Origin: Lachnospiraceae bacterium
GTDB taxonomy: Bacteria; Bacillota; Clostridia; Lachnospirales; Lachnospiraceae
Direction: 5' to 3'
DNA: 64,000 nucleotides
Assembly: GCA_009911185.1 (NCBI GenBank)
Contig: QXWW01000016.1
Location: 21,240 to 85,239 of the forward strand
This document shows positions 54,468 through 63,537 of this stretch, in pieces; within the stretch, counting starts at the first letter, position 1; each line of letters begins with the position of its first letter. The position numbers and the translations under genes are program-made. Under the pieces are notes generated by a model. The model did no database searches. It had not been told where the DNA came from and was given only the letters and a program-made list of their open reading frames with translations.

Positions 54468-57200
54468 CTATTCGCCCTTAAACATCTTCATTTCCTTTAG
54501 AAGTTTTTGGATAAACTCTCTTCTTTCCTCCATTTCCATCTTCTTTTCCTCCGTCTTTTTTTTATCAGTTTCTTTTCCCAGGAAGTACTCCACTATCGGA
54601 CATTCCCTGAACCGTTCCACTAATTTATAATCATAAAAGCTGCCATGTTGTACTGAATCCCCATCTCCTTGATAAGAATAGAATCCTTCCTGTTCCGATA
54701 ATTGCCAGACAATATTTTCATACAATTTCTGAATACAGGAAAACATGTCTTGCGACTTATATGACAGCATAAATTTCTCATTCATATCACGTTTCACTCT
54801 CTTTAATATATTATAGGTAAAATCAAACCAAAACAGCGGAAGCGGAAGAGAAAATTCACCAAATTTACGCTCCCATGCTTTAAAGCCTACTTTTAAAGAG
54901 TACTTTTTGATTTCTTTCTGAAAACACTCTTTCAGTTTTGCCGTACTACTTTCGATTAACTCATAATATTCTGCCAGGGAAACAATCAATCCGTTTTCAA
55001 ATTTCTCTAATATTTGGGCCGCATCCAAAGAATTTCCCACAAAATTCAGCACACTGTAATCTCCAACAAAAGAAATATCAGAAAATCCTTCTATGATCGG
55101 CTGAAACTTAATCCAATCCTTTGCATCTTTATTTAAATAGATTTCAAATTTCCAATCAAAAGACTCTGAACTTATCGTGACAATTCCTTTTTGCCCATCT
55201 TCTCTGATATTGGTGATAAATAAAAAGAGCAATTCCATATTTCTGATCAGCTTAGCGGCATACCGGCACCTCTCTTCTTCCGACTCAATTTCCTCCTTGT
55301 CTTTTAATTCCGCTTTCAGTATATTAGACAAGGTAATGCCTTTATAATTTGAGAAATATTCCAGGATCTTATTACTTTTATCTCCGCTTGCGCCTCCCTG
55401 TTCATCCACATCCATATTGCGTTTCTTAATCATATTCGGCATGAGCTGTATCGACCAGTTATCCACAATATTTCCGCCTATCAGAGACTTGAAAGCTCCT
55501 TTTTCCAATTGCTGCCCCTTGCTGGTAACCGTCAGTTTTTCATAAATGTACAATCTGGTAAACGCATAAGAAAAATACCCCAGCAGATAATAAACCAACG
55601 GCTTATATTTTCCGCTCTCTATGCGCCCCAATTCATAGATCGTTTCCACCAACTGCCCATAACTGCAGTTTTCCTCATAAACGGTTCTCTCATGGCCTTC
55701 CCTCATATATGTTTCCGGAAAAACATTTGCTTTGATTTTTTTGTAAAAATTAATTACTCCATCTTTTGCCCGTCTGATATCTTGCTTTTCCAGCAATTTG
55801 CAAAATTCGTCTACTTCTCTGTCAACATGGAGCTTTTCCAGCACAATCCGGTTAAACAGCTCTTGCGTGAGTATCCCGCAATTTTCATTCCATACCCGGA
55901 CAAGGCTTTTCAGCTCTTCCTTCTGCATTTTTCTTCCAAAATACACATCATCCATTTTAATATAATCCATCGCTTCCAGCATAAGATAGAAACATGTCAA
56001 TTGGCGCATGGACTTCGGTTCGTAGAAATGCTGCTTAAGTCCCTGAGAATCAAAACAAATCCCTATTCTCCGGTACAATTTCAAAAATACGGACTGCTTA
56101 ATGCCTGATTTTTCTTTCGGCAAAACAATTACGTCTACTGAATAATAATTACTGAGATTCGGCACATAGATCCGATAATTTACAGGCATTACTTTGCCAA
56201 GATAATCGGTCGCCAGCTCATGTACCATCTTCTTTCCTCCACATAGAAGCTCGTCCACTTTAGGCAGGACTTCATAAAAATACTTGGAGATAATGGACAG
56301 CATCTGCTCTATATCAACAGACAATAGCACTATCACATTCTCCACCATACAATATCTGTGAATTTTCTCCAGCATCTGAAAACCATGTTCAATATTTAAG
56401 TCTATATCATCTATGGCAATCACCACATAATGCTGCCTGCTGACCTCCATCATTCCACGGCGTTCATATTTCATCAAAAAGGTAAACTTCTCGATCAATT
56501 CCTCAAAATCTTTTTTTACTTTCTGGCTGCTGGAAAGGCTCTGCAGGCTGCTCATATGAGACTCCAGAGAAACTTTCTGCCTGTTTCCCATATTTTCAAT
56601 GTCGCAGACTGTGCCATAAATTTCCTCCAGCTTTTTGAGGAGTTCTCTCTTTTTCATGGCAAAGTCTTCTCCTTTTGTAATGCCGCCCTCCTCGTCAAGG
56701 TCCATAAATTTCTGGTATATTTGTGCAAGAACTACTCTAAAAATATCTTCTCCATGCTCTAAAAGGGAACCGTCAATACAGTCCAGACAGGTAAATAAAG
56801 GATTCTCCACATTTTTAAACAAATAAAAGAAGTCATTCTCATGCATTTTCCGGTAGCCATAATAATGTTTTAACGCATCCATGAACGACAGCATCGCCGA
56901 AGTTTTTCCTGACCCTCTCTTGCCGGCAAAGGTAATAATATTGCAGAATCTGTCAAAACCTTTGCCAACGCCGGATCTGCCGTCTGCATAATACGAAAAA
57001 CTATAGCGGCCTGTTCCATCGTTCCTGTCCTGTTTGAAATTGCCGATAATTTCATCTACCTGCAGAAATGCTCTCTTATAGACCGATTGAAACAGAGAAG
57101 TTTGAAATTCACTAATATGTTCGTAATGCGGCCCTGTACTGTCAATAATTAGTTTCACCGCCTCCACAAACGATACATTTTCCTTATTATTTTCTGTCAT
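54468..57200 (-). CDS. rdrA: RADAR ATPase RdrA
   Basis: A 910-residue P-loop ATPase with Walker A FAGKRGSGKTS (about 91-101) and Walker B VVIAIDDID (259-267). A sensor-like stretch follows at 290-300 (VIVLLSVDIEQM), and the rest is a long helical C-terminal region with no other recognisable domain. Size, motif placement and position directly before an adenosine-deaminase gene match RdrA, the ATPase that assembles with RdrB in RADAR anti-phage defence. A GAGGAGG box lies 7 bases before the start. A strong intrinsic terminator 35 bases upstream must be passed for expression. Alternative reading: an unrelated KAP/STAND-like ATPase, less likely given the neighbour. Confidence 0.85.
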   Translation of the reverse strand: MTENNKENVSFVEAVKLIIDSTGPHYEHISEFQTSLFQSVYKRAFLQVDEIIGNFKQDRNDGTGRYSFSYYADGRSGVGKGFDRFCNIITFAGKRGSGKTSAMLSFMDALKHYYGYRKMHENDFFYLFKNVENPLFTCLDCIDGSLLEHGEDIFRVVLAQIYQKFMDLDEEGGITKGEDFAMKKRELLKKLEEIYGTVCDIENMGNRQKVSLESHMSSLQSLSSSQKVKKDFEELIEKFTFLMKYERRGMMEVSRQHYVVIAIDDIDLNIEHGFQMLEKIHRYCMVENVIVLLSVDIEQMLSIISKYFYEVLPKVDELLCGGKKMVHELATDYLGKVMPVNYRIYVPNLSNYYSVDVIVLPKEKSGIKQSVFLKLYRRIGICFDSQGLKQHFYEPKSMRQLTCFYLMLEAMDYIKMDDVYFGRKMQKEELKSLVRVWNENCGILTQELFNRIVLEKLHVDREVDEFCKLLEKQDIRRAKDGVINFYKKIKANVFPETYMREGHERTVYEENCSYGQLVETIYELGRIESGKYKPLVYYLLGYFSYAFTRLYIYEKLTVTSKGQQLEKGAFKSLIGGNIVDNWSIQLMPNMIKKRNMDVDEQGGASGDKSNKILEYFSNYKGITLSNILKAELKDKEEIESEEERCRYAAKLIRNMELLFLFITNIREDGQKGIVTISSESFDWKFEIYLNKDAKDWIKFQPIIEGFSDISFVGDYSVLNFVGNSLDAAQILEKFENGLIVSLAEYYELIESSTAKLKECFQKEIKKYSLKVGFKAWERKFGEFSLPLPLFWFDFTYNILKRVKRDMNEKFMLSYKSQDMFSCIQKLYENIVWQLSEQEGFYSYQGDGDSVQHGSFYDYKLVERFRECPIVEYFLGKETDKKKTEEKKMEMEERREFIQKLLKEMKMFKGE

Positions 57201-57234
57201 TTTCCGTCCTCCTCATAAATTTTTCCCAAAAAAA

Positions 57235-57277
57235 GATACTTAAAAACTGCAGTACACTGTCTCAGTCTTTAAGTACC
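57235..57277 (-). terminator. intrinsic terminator/attenuator between the TPR-like gene and rdrA
   Basis: On the minus strand, 15-bp arms (GGTACTTAAAGACTG with CAGTTTTTAAGTATC, two G-U pairs) enclose a 13-base loop and are followed by TTTTTTTGGG. It is 50 bases after the TPR-like gene stop and 35 bases before the rdrA start, so it stands in the rdrA leader. Confidence 0.85.
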
Positions 57278-57326
57278 ATTTGTTCCCGCTGTTTTCCCCT
57301 CAATATCCCCCTATTTTATTCCCCAT

Positions 57327-58667
57327 TCATTCCCTGCTCACCATTTTTCCCATATATAATGTATGATCCTCCTGCATATTGGCTCGCGCGCACGCATCCG
57401 CAATTGCTGTATATACTTTTTCAATTTGCAGCTTCTCCCTGGCTGCCTCTTTATACACCTGCCAACTCTTTCGCTTCTGTCCATTATCCGTCGTCTCTTC
57501 TGTTCCGAACATCCATGGATAAAATCCCTTTTCTTCTCCTTCATTCGACCGGCTCTCAAACACCCGCTCTGCCTGCTTCAGATAATAAATCCCAAGCTCA
57601 TAATTACCGTCCCGCTTATAAAGCTCGCCCACTTTCCGATAAGCCTTATACAAGTAGGCGCATTCTATAGGCTGCAGTGATGGTAAATCTCGTTTTATCT
57701 CTAAAATCTGCAAGATATGTTTCCATAATTCCATAGCTTCCCTATATTCCTCTTGATCCTCTTCATGCAGCGCAAGTTTATATATGGCTCTGAAATTATG
57801 AGCATCCGCACTGGCGGCTTTCTTATAATGGTCTATTATTTGATTTTGACCAGGATGTAACTTCTCATAATGTCTGCCGATCCGATACTGCAGATAGCTG
57901 GAATACGTTTTGTCCTCCACCATGGATACGGCCCTCTTAATATCCTCCACAGAATCCACCACATAATCGTCATCAATTTCTTTTACAAAACCGCGGACTG
58001 CATAAGCAGCAAAAAATTGAGGCTCTTCATCCAGAACCTTCTGAATATCCTCAATCACATCTTTGACGTCAATGTGATGATCTCGATACAATTTCTTCAA
58101 CAAAACCCGCCGTTCTGCTTCTTTCTGATATTCACCACGCTCAATGGCATTCCAGATAATAGCATATAATTCATAAATTCTTCTTCGGCAATTTGCCTTT
58201 GCCATCCAGAGATACACATTACACAACGCATCTTTTTCCCTGTTCTGTTCCAGCTTCCTCAACTGTCCAAGGACTGTCTCAAACGCCTCCATGGCACGTT
58301 CCATCTGCTGATAAATATACGTGCGGCCTGTATTGGAAAAATAATCAACCGCATAACTCGCGCGCATCAAATCATTTTCTTCAAACAGTTCCCAAATCGC
58401 TGTCAAAATTCCAAAACATTCTTCCCCAAATTGCGCTCTCATTTCCTCAAGCTTTGATTTCACCTGACTCTCTACGGGTTCATTACCATCTTCGGACCCT
58501 TCTTCTATCCTGCAAACCCAGTCTACCTTGTCTCCATATTCATCGCTGGTTAAATTTTCACATACAAAAATACCCACAAAACGAAAAAAAGCTGATAACT
58601 CACGGTACACTCTCACTTCTGCCGGATAATGTATTATTTTAATACATCTTACATACCTACTCTGCAT
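57327..58667 (-). CDS. TPR-like protein of unknown function upstream of RADAR
   Basis: A 446-residue protein, not recognised as a named family. The middle and C-terminal parts look like tetratricopeptide or Sel1-type helical repeats: YVVDSVEDIKRAVSMVED, YRIGRHYEKLHPGQNQIIDHYKKAASAD, AIYKLALHEEDQEEYREAMELWKHI, AYRKVGELYKRDGNYELGIYYLKQAERVF. The N-terminal ~60 residues (CIKIIHYPAEVRVYRELSAF, then VGIFVCENL) are a separate alpha/beta segment of unknown identity. It is co-directional with rdrA and separated from it only by a terminator-containing gap; tandem promoters precede it. It may be a sensor, regulator or extra component of RADAR, or unrelated. Confidence 0.7.
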   Translation of the reverse strand: MQSRYVRCIKIIHYPAEVRVYRELSAFFRFVGIFVCENLTSDEYGDKVDWVCRIEEGSEDGNEPVESQVKSKLEEMRAQFGEECFGILTAIWELFEENDLMRASYAVDYFSNTGRTYIYQQMERAMEAFETVLGQLRKLEQNREKDALCNVYLWMAKANCRRRIYELYAIIWNAIERGEYQKEAERRVLLKKLYRDHHIDVKDVIEDIQKVLDEEPQFFAAYAVRGFVKEIDDDYVVDSVEDIKRAVSMVEDKTYSSYLQYRIGRHYEKLHPGQNQIIDHYKKAASADAHNFRAIYKLALHEEDQEEYREAMELWKHILQILEIKRDLPSLQPIECAYLYKAYRKVGELYKRDGNYELGIYYLKQAERVFESRSNEGEEKGFYPWMFGTEETTDNGQKRKSWQVYKEAAREKLQIEKVYTAIADACARANMQEDHTLYMGKMVSRE

Positions 58668-58805
58668 GTTTCCCTCTCCTCATAAACAATATATTTAATA
58701 ATATGAAAAATATCTGTCTATGACATTTCCGGCACATGCTCCTTCACTGGCTCCACTATTCTTTCCCTCCATCATTTAAACTTTGTGAAAAATCAAACAA
58801 ATATT

Positions 58806-58835
58806 ATTATAAAAATTGCACATAATATCCGTCAA
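58806..58835 (-). promoter_or_regulatory. promoter P2 of the RADAR locus
   Basis: On the minus strand TTGACG, 18 bases, TATAAT, 139 bases before the TPR-like gene. Confidence 0.65.
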
Positions 58836-58863
58836 TCTTCTGTATTTTTTGTTCAATAGATTT

Positions 58864-58892
58864 ATTATATCTCTTTTTCCGCACAAAAACAA
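58864..58892 (-). promoter_or_regulatory. promoter P1 of the RADAR locus
   Basis: On the minus strand TTGTTT, 17 bases, TATAAT, lying 58 bases upstream of P2 and pointing the same way. Confidence 0.6.
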
Positions 58893-58924
58893 CTGGCAAT
58901 TATCTATAAATTTTTCTTTCTTAC

Positions 58925-58938
58925 TGTAAGCGCTTTCT
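58925..58938. promoter_or_regulatory. cre-like CcpA operator
   Basis: TGTAAGCGCTTTCT fits the Bacillus cre consensus TGWAARCGYTWNCW at every position. It lies 33 bases upstream of promoter P1 of the RADAR locus and just downstream of the glycosyltransferase stop at 58953. Confidence 0.55.
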
Positions 58939-58952
58939 AAAATTATCACAAA

Positions 58953-60134
58953 TCATTTACATAATTGCAGGATCTGATCCACACAATTTTTCCAGGTATA
59001 ATTCCTCTTTGTTTTCTCATATCCTTTTTGAATCATTTCCTCTGTTCGGCGCTCATCCTGCAGCAATCTCTGCACGATTTGCGGCAGTCTCTCCAGGTCT
59101 TTCAGGTCATATATGGCAATTTCCTCTCCTGCTGTATAATTCTCATCTATCCAACTGCTCGTATCCGTCAATGGCAGGGAATGTTGCAGTAAAATATTAA
59201 AAATTCTGTCATGTGTACCCGCCTTAAACCAAGGCATTACGTTCAGATTAATTTTTGCCTCTGCCATATAGGACAGCGTTTCCGCAAAAGGAATCCTGTC
59301 ATTTAGCCAATGCACATTGCCATATCCCGCACAGGGATGATCTTCCCAGCCTCTTCCAAGAAGCCACAAGTCAAATCCTGCTTCTGCCAGAACACGAATC
59401 ACCCGCTCTCTTTGATACATACGGACCATCCAGTCTAACGGTTCCGAACAGCGGAAAATCGTCTTGCGCTGCTGATCTGATACCTGCATATGCAATTGCC
59501 GTATGGTATCCAGCGCCGCCTGTTCTGTCGTCAGTTCGCTGTGTTCCAGCATATAATCCGCCATAACTTTGTAAAATTCATTCATAGGTTCCCCCTCCGG
59601 AAACCATTGATTAATTTTTGCCAATTGCTCTTTTGGCCGGTAATAAGTGCCAGAAAACAAAATATCATATTTTCTTTGAGAAAAAGGTACTTTCTGCTCC
59701 CGCTCCATCACCGTGCCTGCATGGGGCATAAATTCTACCTGAGCAACTTCCCGGCCAAAATATTTTCTCACATAATCTACATGATTACGGTCGCAGCAAA
59801 ATTGGATATACCGCCTGGGATGCTGTTCCATCGTCGGATGAAAACGAAGCGGATGATCCATTAAAATATTTATGGCCAGTGTATCTTGTGCATTCCATAG
59901 TTCGATAAACAATTCTTCCTTTAAGCCAAAGCCATCAAAGCAAATCGCCAAATCTACTTTTTCCTGTAAAAAACTGGTAAAATGCGCATAAGAATGCGGA
60001 TCTTCTGCAGATGGATTGCGCAGATCCAGCACAAAAACCTCATGGTTTCTGTACGTTAACTCCTTCACTAGTTGATCCGTAAAATAATTGAATGATTCTA
60101 TTCCTGAATAAAATAATACTATCCTCATTGACAT
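58953..60134 (-). CDS. CgeB-like glycosyltransferase
   Basis: A 393-residue GT-B protein: RIVLFYSGIESFNYFTDQLVKEL, INILMDHPLRFHPTM, CCDRNHVDYVRKYF, then C-half YDILFSGTYYRPKEQ, WLLGRGWEDHP and AKINLNVMPWFKAGTHDRIFNILLQHSLPLTDTSSW. It belongs to the same broad CgeB/DUF3880-like group as the three tandem genes at 15.6-19.2 kb, but is diverged and stands alone. A GGAGTG box lies 6 bases before the start. No terminator is evident between it and the RADAR promoters. Confidence 0.82.
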   Translation of the reverse strand: MSMRIVLFYSGIESFNYFTDQLVKELTYRNHEVFVLDLRNPSAEDPHSYAHFTSFLQEKVDLAICFDGFGLKEELFIELWNAQDTLAINILMDHPLRFHPTMEQHPRRYIQFCCDRNHVDYVRKYFGREVAQVEFMPHAGTVMEREQKVPFSQRKYDILFSGTYYRPKEQLAKINQWFPEGEPMNEFYKVMADYMLEHSELTTEQAALDTIRQLHMQVSDQQRKTIFRCSEPLDWMVRMYQRERVIRVLAEAGFDLWLLGRGWEDHPCAGYGNVHWLNDRIPFAETLSYMAEAKINLNVMPWFKAGTHDRIFNILLQHSLPLTDTSSWIDENYTAGEEIAIYDLKDLERLPQIVQRLLQDERRTEEMIQKGYEKTKRNYTWKNCVDQILQLCK

Positions 60135-60337
60135 CCATACACTCCATTCTTATACTTAATTTTTTGTTCCTGACCAAAGCTCATTTTTTCAAATCATATT
60201 ATATCATGAACATTTAGATATTCAATAAGATAGGAAAAGATATTTTGCTGTTCACTGCATAAATAGCAATAGAACCTTTTATTGATTTATTGAAACATAT
60301 ATAATATAGTAAGAAAAAAGAATTGGAGGTTTTTGTT

Positions 60338-61327
60338 ATGTATGAGGCAGACAAAACAAGATATGATAATATGAAATATAACAGATGTGGACAAAGCGGT
60401 CTAATGCTCCCAGTGCTTTCCTTAGGTTTGTGGCACAATTTTGGCTCCAATGGAAACTTTGACAATATGCAGGATATGTGTTATACCGCATTTGATAATG
60501 GAATTACACACTTTGATCTCGCAAATAACTATGGTCCTGTTTATGGCTCCGCCGAGGAAAACTTTGGACGTATTTTAAAAAAAGGACTTAATAAATATCG
60601 TGATGAAATAATCATATCCACCAAAGCCGGCTATGATATGTGGCCAGGACCATATGGAAATTGGGGCAGTAAAAAATATCTTGTAGCAAGTCTGGATCAG
60701 AGTTTGAAACGTATGGGGCTAGAATATGTTGATATATTCTATCATCATAGGCCGGACCCTGATACACCGCTGGAGGAAACTGCACGAGCATTAGACGGAA
60801 TTGTAAAGAGCGGAAAATCTCTATATATTGGAATTTCAAATTATAATAAAGAACAAACGATTGCTATATCTGAGCTTTTTCGGAAAATGGGAACTCCATT
60901 TATTATTAATCAAAGAAGATATTCAATGTTTGACAGAACAATTGAGACGGACGGTCTAAAAGACTACGCTGCTGCGCATGGGATCGGTATTATAACCTTT
61001 TCACCGTTGGCGCAGGGACTTCTAACTGACCGATATTTGAACGGGATTCCTAAAGACAGCCGTATACGCACAGACGGAAGATTTTTAAAGGAAAGCGCTG
61101 TCAATGATGAAACAATAGACAAAATAAAAAGTTTGACGTCTATTGCCCACAGGCGCGGTCAAAGTCTGGCCCAAATGGCTTTATCATGGATCCTCCGTGA
61201 CGATGATATCACCAGCGTTCTTGTCGGGGCATCCAAGCCTTCCCAAATTCTTGATAATATAGGAATGTTATCAAAAACTGGTTTTGATAAAACGGAACTT
61301 AAACAGATTGATGATATTTTAGGGTAA
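60338..61327 (+). CDS. aldo/keto reductase (L-glyceraldehyde-3-phosphate reductase, YghZ-like)
   Basis: A 329-residue AKR barrel: MKYNRCGQSGLMLPVLSLGLWHNFG, catalytic-tetrad region ITHFDLANNYGPVYGSAEENFG (Asp and Tyr), IISTKAG (Lys), YVDIFYHHRPDPDTPLEET (His), and the NADPH segment VLVGASKPSQILDN. The wording matches the YghZ/Gpr and Kv-beta-like subfamily, which reduces L-glyceraldehyde-3-phosphate or methylglyoxal. The start at 60338 follows GGAGG; it is a single gene between the glycosyltransferase and mobile debris. Confidence 0.9.
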   Translation: MYEADKTRYDNMKYNRCGQSGLMLPVLSLGLWHNFGSNGNFDNMQDMCYTAFDNGITHFDLANNYGPVYGSAEENFGRILKKGLNKYRDEIIISTKAGYDMWPGPYGNWGSKKYLVASLDQSLKRMGLEYVDIFYHHRPDPDTPLEETARALDGIVKSGKSLYIGISNYNKEQTIAISELFRKMGTPFIINQRRYSMFDRTIETDGLKDYAAAHGIGIITFSPLAQGLLTDRYLNGIPKDSRIRTDGRFLKESAVNDETIDKIKSLTSIAHRRGQSLAQMALSWILRDDDITSVLVGASKPSQILDNIGMLSKTGFDKTELKQIDDILG

Positions 61328-61685
61328 TATTATTGATTCTTTTAACTTTTCATTTTCCTCTTCTTTATAAACTTAAAATTAAAAGAGAGATTAATTTTTA
61401 TATTTAAATATACTATCCACTACTAACAATGCCCTCAATACTCCACAAGGTTATTTTACCTCCCCAACGAGAATATTATGGAAACATATATTTGATGTTG
61501 GGGAGACTGAGAATCACATCATAGAATCAAATTCTGTACATCTTTATTATTTTCATGACAACTATTATGACAAAAAATATTATATAAGATTGCATTATTC
61601 AAATTTATATTGTAGGAATTAAAATAGCAGAAACTCTTATTTATAAGTTTATAACAATTTTACTGTATCAAAGCACAAGACAACA
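61328..61685. other. AT-rich intergenic region without a gene
   Basis: No coding region is supported. The only structure noted is a 9-bp inverted repeat (CTCCCCAAC at 61460-61468, complement at 61497-61505, 28-base loop) of unknown role. Confidence 0.5.
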
Positions 61686-62295
61686 GTGATTTGCAATACT
61701 GCAAATATGCCCAAATACGAAAAGAATTGCGCCCGCAGTACACCATCTGTATGCTGTCAACAACACATTAAACCGGAGATTGACCATCTTCCTTTGAATA
61801 AAATTATCCGTTCCGATATCCAAAAACTGATAAACGACAATCAGGAACACCCCAGAACGTGCCTTATCATGCTGCTGTTTTATTTCGGTTTACGGTGCTG
61901 GGAAGTCTGGCTTTGAGCAAAAGCGGTATTGATTTAAAAAGAAAAATTCTCACCGTCAACAAAGCTGTTGTTTTTGATGTAAGCACACCAATTGTAAAAA
62001 CAGGCGCAAAAATGACGCCGGGAACCGCACATTACCTGTACCAGAATCCGTCATTGGCTTTTTGAGGGACTTTTTGAGGTCGGTTGATACTTTTTACCTT
62101 TTCCCAGGTAAAAACACCGAAACGCTCTCCAAAACACAATACGTAAAAATGTGGGAGCGGATAATAAAAAAAATGAATGATGCCGTTATATCTGAAAAAG
62201 AAAAGCGGATAGGCACCGAACTATTACGGATCTTTCCTCACATATCTTTCGGTACCCATATGTCAAGTCCACGACAAAAATATTCATATAATTAT
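61686..62295 (+). pseudogene. decayed tyrosine-recombinase integrase
   Basis: Three frames in succession carry pieces of a phage/ICE-type integrase. First comes HLPLNKIIRSDIQKLINDN and IMLLFYFGLRCWEVW (61740-61915; compare the family's TGLRxGE box). Next is LSKSGIDLKRKILTVNKAVVF (about 61910-61980). The last is YLFPGKNTETLSKTQYVKMWERIIKKM (about 62090-62180). Frame changes and stops separate them, and the HxxR and catalytic Tyr region is not recognisable. It marks an old integration event near the tRNA cluster. Confidence 0.75.
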
Positions 62296-62332
62296 CCTGT
62301 GTGCATATATCAAAGACTTAATTTTCGTTGTA

Positions 62333-62975
62333 CTGGTGTACTGACCGATTTATACTTAGCTAAATAATTCTTCCATATACTGCCACTCCGTGTTATACAA
62401 AAAAGAAAAGGCGGTGGCGACTATGGCAAGACCTAAGACTTACATTACCAGGCTCAATGATGATGAAAGAGCAGCGCATATTTGTATTCGTGGAGCCTTT
62501 GGGCGGCGTGCGGCATGTAAGTGTCAGGGAACGCCGTACTGCAGTAGACTGGGCTGAGGAAATCAGGTATTTAGTGGATGTCAGCTACCCTGACCGGGAT
62601 AAGATCATACTTGTCATGGATAATTTGAACACCCATGCACTTTCATCCCTGTACAAAGCATTTCCAGCTCCGGAAGCCCGCAGAATTGCCCCAAAGCTGG
62701 AAATCCATTACACTCCCAAACATGGGAGTTGGTTGGATATTGCCGAAATAGAGCTTAATGTAATGACACGCCAGTGTTTGTCTCGGAGAATTGCGGACAT
62801 CGTACTGCTCCGACAGGAGCTGGCAGCATGGGAAAGTGACCGCAATGAACATACAGCCTGTATCCAATGGCAGTTCACTACTGATAATGCCCGGACTAAA
62901 CTGGTATCTCTTTATTCTAAATTTGATGTGGTAATAAGAAATAATTAAGCTAAAAATAATCTGATTATCACACTA
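62333..62975 (+). mobile_element. internally deleted IS630-family element
   Basis: Imperfect terminal inverted repeats flank the transposase remnant: GATTTATACTTAGCTAAATA (from 62347) against GATTATTTTTAGCTTAATTA on the opposite strand (ending 62961). Similarity extends weakly to about 62333 and 62975. The boundaries are approximate because the ends have decayed. At about 640 bases it is well short of a full IS630. Confidence 0.65.
62423..62948 (+). pseudogene. IS630 transposase remnant
   Basis: The N-terminal start MARPKTYITRLNDDER (62423, frame 2) is joined by an internal deletion and frame change to the C-terminal DDE half beginning near 62465. That half shows IFVFVEPLGGVRHVSVRER, DWAEEIRYLVD, ILVMDNLNTHALSSLY (second Asp), and HYTPKHGSWLDIAEIELN (Glu), ending WQFTTDNARTKLVSLY. 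Most of the N-terminal and central region is missing, so it cannot be active. Confidence 0.88.
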
Positions 62976-63084
62976 GACAAGGCTGTTGCCCTATAAATGC
63001 GCTATAATTTTGCTATAAAATATTTTTCTGCTATATTTAAGCTATAAACATTTCAATATATTTTCGTTCATTTTGATACACAAT

Positions 63085-63129
63085 AAAAACAGCAGAAACC
63101 ATTGATTTTACTCGGTTTCCGCTGTTTTT
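63085..63129 (-). terminator. terminator of the rRNA/tRNA operon
   Basis: On the minus strand, arms AAAAACAGCGGAAACC and GGTTTCTGCTGTTTTT (one mismatch, 13-base loop) end in a T run, 7 bases after tRNA-Lys. Confidence 0.88.
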
Positions 63130-63135
63130 CATTCA

Positions 63136-63208
63136 TGAGACATCGGGGATTCGAACCCCGGACAACTTGATTAAAAGTCAAGTGCTCTACCAACTGAGCT
63201 AATATCCC
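63136..63208 (-). tRNA. tRNA-Lys (TTT)
   Basis: A 73-base cloverleaf: acceptor GGGATAT, D-arm TAGCTCAGTTGGTAGAGC, anticodon loop CTTTTAA with anticodon TTT, T-loop TTCGAAT. It is the last tRNA of the operon. Confidence 0.95.
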
Positions 63209-63258
63209 ATAACATTATTTCACTCCAGTCAACCTATTATGCTGGATAATATAGCAAG

Positions 63259-63331
<73 letters not shown>

Positions 63332-63345
63332 AATTAATCACAGAG

Positions 63346-63419
63346 TTGCGGGGACAGGATTTGAACCTGTGACCTTCGGGTTATGAGCCCGACGAGCTTC
63401 CAGACTGCTCCACCCCGCG
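63346..63419 (-). tRNA. initiator tRNA-fMet (CAT)
   Basis: A 74-base cloverleaf with initiator marks: an unpaired C1 opposite A72 (5' CGCGGGG, 3' CCCCGCAA) and three G-C pairs closing the anticodon stem (GGGCTCATAACCC). Confidence 0.95.
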
Positions 63420-63537
63420 CTAAAATTTATACCAAAATATCTAACCGGATAAATAATCTTGAACTGCTTCAGTCTCTTCCACTTGTCCTAACGCACAGGG
63501 AAATAATGACCTCTTTGCTTTCCTATATTTATCCTAA

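Noticed and set aside
50649..57200. CBASS system suggested by the SLATT-like protein
   Set aside because: No cyclic-nucleotide synthase (CD-NTase) is present; the ATPase plus adenosine-deaminase pair fits RADAR instead.
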